A stretch of 64,000 nt of DNA, taken from positions 31,296 through 95,295 of the forward strand of contig CAJJDO010000057.1 in NCBI GenBank assembly GCA_905183005.1. The letters run 5' to 3'. Shown one piece after another: positions 61,819-64,000 of the stretch; position 1 is the first letter of the stretch; each line of letters begins with the position of its first letter. This DNA comes from Paramecium pentaurelia. Its lineage: Eukaryota; Ciliophora; Oligohymenophorea; Peniculida; Parameciidae. The position numbers and the translations under genes are program-made. Under the pieces are notes generated by a model. It had not been told where the DNA came from, did not search any database, and saw only the letters and a program-made list of their open reading frames with translations.

Positions 61819-63249
61819 ATGAACAAAATACTAAATACTATTGATAAATTCGATATTTTTGGAGTTCCAATAAGTCTTTTAACTGATGCTAAGGCTTCTT
61901 TATATAAAAGTAAGCTTGGTGGAATAATTACTCTTTTGATTGGAAGCATTAGTTTAACATATTTTTTATATGTTATTATATTATGGATTGATCATCAAAT
62001 ACCTCCTATTGTGAGTTTTAAATAATAAACTATCTCATATGCTGAATTAAAGTTATCAAATTCTATTATTGAATTAGAATTATAAGATTTTTTAGGAGAT
62101 GTAGATCCATTTAGAAAAGAAAATAATATTATCACTCCTAATTTATATATTGTTCTAAATACAACTATATATGATAAACCAATTCCATTATTTAGTAGTG
62201 AAGATAAACCATTTAAAATATCAATAGATAATGGTACAATAGTTTTAAACCATGATTATACAGGAAATGATGGTCGTTTGGAAATGACATAATATTTACT
62301 TGTTTTCGAAAGTTGCTCTAATTTAACGGCTGTACCTGGAGGTTATTGTGCTGATGAAAATGTAATAAATTAGTATTTATCTAAATTTCATGGATTTTTA
62401 TTCTTAACTATTAAATTAAATTAACTTTAATATTCTACAGGAGAATTAGAAGAAATTTAAAAATAATATTATACAGCCTTAGAACCATCTAGACCTTTAT
62501 ATTCATAAGTTATGCTTAAATAGTAAGAAACTATTATTGATAATGGAATATTATTTAATAATTATAAACAATATTCTTTCTTAAACAATTATGAGTTAAT
62601 TAATTAATAAGTAGATAATTTTTTCATCTCTTAGGTAATTAGTTAAATGTCAAAATAAAAATATGAATTTAAGAGTTTTGGTTGTTATTTATTTAGAATT
62701 GATAATATTGCTGTGACAGAAAATATAACACTGCCAAAATTAGGTTAAATTTTAGCTTAAGTAGGGTCAATTGTATAGGTTATCTTTTTGTTAAAATATA
62801 TTGCAATATATTATAATCAAATGTTATTGGAAAATCAATTACTTTACGAAATAGTAACTATGTATTATCCAGAAATTAAAAAAATCAAGTTGAACTATTT
62901 CAACCAATTAGAAATTAAGCCAAATTCACAAAATAGTAGCGAGTATTCAAACTAAAATATTAAATATCAATATAAAACTTTTAGTAAAAGAGCAAAAGAA
63001 AAATGCAGACTAAATAATATTTTATATGAAATCTCAAGACTATAGTTTATTATTTAATAATAATTTGGAGACTAAGTTTTATAACAGAGTCATTAAATGG
63101 GAGGAAAACTATCAATTAATTATTTAGATCATTAAAATAGTAAGGAATCAAATCGATTAACTGTTAAACCAGCTAATTCTTTAGATTTAGAAAATGAGTA
63201 TGTTTTATTGGATCCTTTAGAAATATTATAAAAATAACCTTGGAGTTGA
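61819..63249 (+). CDS. two-pass transmembrane protein, ciliate family
   Basis: Intact single exon, ATG 61819 to TGA 63247-63249, 476 residues. The start MNKILNTIDKFDIFGVPISL leads into a hydrophobic segment near residues 35-57 (GGIITLLIGSISLTYFLYV). A roughly 250-residue loop follows, with paired Cys (FESCSNLTAVPGGYCADE), presumably extracytoplasmic. A second hydrophobic segment lies near 305-330 (QVGSIVQVIFLLKYIAIYY), and a charged 150-residue tail ends the protein. This plan, a short head, one pass, a Cys-containing loop, a second pass and a cytoplasmic tail, is one I associate with a family of uncharacterised ciliate transmembrane proteins. No enzymatic motif is seen. Function unknown. Confidence 0.88.
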
Positions 63250-64000
63250 TATATTTATATTATACTCATTTAACTAATATAAGAATTGTGCATTTTTTTT
63301 TGAATTCTAAATTTATTCTTGAATTTCTTTAGCTTGAATTAATATTCTTTGTAAGAAAATTTGTAAATTATATACCTTATTTAAACATAATCCATGTAAT
63401 TATTTAGAATCATAAATTAGTAAATTATAAACTATCTTTATTTTCTATGTTTACAAATTCTAGTATTCTATATAAATTGATAAATATTTTCTTTAAGAGT
63501 AATAGGTTGTATTATTATTATAAATTTAATTTCCATTGCTATAAAAATGGTAAAATAGTAGTATATTTATATATATATGTATCAATTAACAATTTACACA
63601 CATTATGGCTCTGAGATTGATATTAGACATTATCAAAAATTTTGAGCAATTTTTATATATTTAATTGTTCAAGATTTTCACATTATTTTAAATTCATTTA
63701 AATGAAAACAAAATTATTGCAAATTATATAAGAGATGTTCAATTAATTTTTTTAATTTTCAAATAAAAAATTTGGAATTCTTAAAAGATAAAACACATTT
63801 ATAACAATTTTAGTACTTACATCGAATTCATATATATATTTTTTATACAATTCATTAAGTCCTAATAATTGTTTCCAAATCATTAACCTTTTAAAATTTA
63901 ATAAGTAATTAATAGAAATGTCTATAATTATTTTAAAGAATTTTCTAATTAATTGCTGTCAATATCAAAATTATAATTAATGAATGAATTGACAAATTTT
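63250..64000. other. right edge, nothing recognised
   Basis: A/T-rich sequence after the TGA of the membrane protein gene. Short TATATA runs occur near 63.57 and 63.83 kb. No open frame that I trust. Confidence 0.45.

Noticed and set aside
1..64000. CRISPR arrays, bacterial operons, ribosome binding sites and rRNA genes
   Set aside because: No spaced direct repeats of that type. The DNA is eukaryotic (spliceosomal micro-introns, ciliate code), and no rRNA-like sequence was recognised.

Overview
This window is ciliate nuclear DNA, almost certainly from Paramecium. The evidence is AT-rich sequence, long reading frames that only make sense if TAA and TAG encode glutamine and TGA is the sole stop, and many introns of 22-32 nt with GTA...TAG (sometimes ...AAG) ends. 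In two repeat-protein genes, removing these introns restores an exact reading frame. Wide spaces between genes, filled with decayed gene fragments, are unusual for the compact Paramecium somatic genome. They suggest a gene-family-rich or chromosome-end region, germline-derived sequence, or a less compact species.

Layout. 0.6-2.1 kb: small zinc-finger/WD40 gene (+), with one apparent one-base frameshift. 2.1-7.5 kb: decayed coding pieces and a foreign-looking G+C-rich island around a one-base gap at 5980. 7.5-10.2 kb: intact pentapeptide plus 14-repeat WD40 gene (+). 10.2-16.9 kb: relics, including a dead copy of that gene together with its upstream region. 16.9-21.3 kb (-): SecA-like ATPase gene. 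23.7-24.3 kb (+): small membrane protein. 25.3-25.9 kb (+): dead TLDc gene. 26.5-28.2 kb (+): interrupted unknown gene, convergent with a second pentapeptide/14-repeat WD40 gene (-) at 29.2-32.0 kb. A 1011-base contig-end overlap artificially duplicates this junction around the N at 28960. 34.2-35.5 kb: WD40 relic (-). 35.7-39.0 kb (-): TPR gene with an intron in every repeat. 39.4-48.9 kb (-): a giant intronless NACHT-pentapeptide-WD40 gene (3172 aa). 50.6-54.6 kb: two more small WD40 genes (+). 56.6-59.0 kb (-): MORN-like repeat gene, again with an intron in each repeat. 59.6-61.4 kb: two decayed, converging coding regions. 61.8-63.2 kb (+): two-pass membrane protein.

Common theme. Six intact or nearly intact genes are WD40 genes, and at least three relics belong to the same family. 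Two of the genes share with the NACHT gene the same pentapeptide-to-WD40 module. Their repeats are very similar in DNA but differ mainly at the few positions expected to lie on the binding face of the propeller. This resembles the fungal HNWD/NLR-type recognition receptors and is the most promising candidate here for an undescribed recognition system. That function is inference only.

Assembly caveats. Single Ns at 5980, 28960 and 50588 mark joins. The first sits in the G+C island, the second duplicates 1011 bases, and the third lies at a branch that suggests an alternative roughly 9-kb deletion form.
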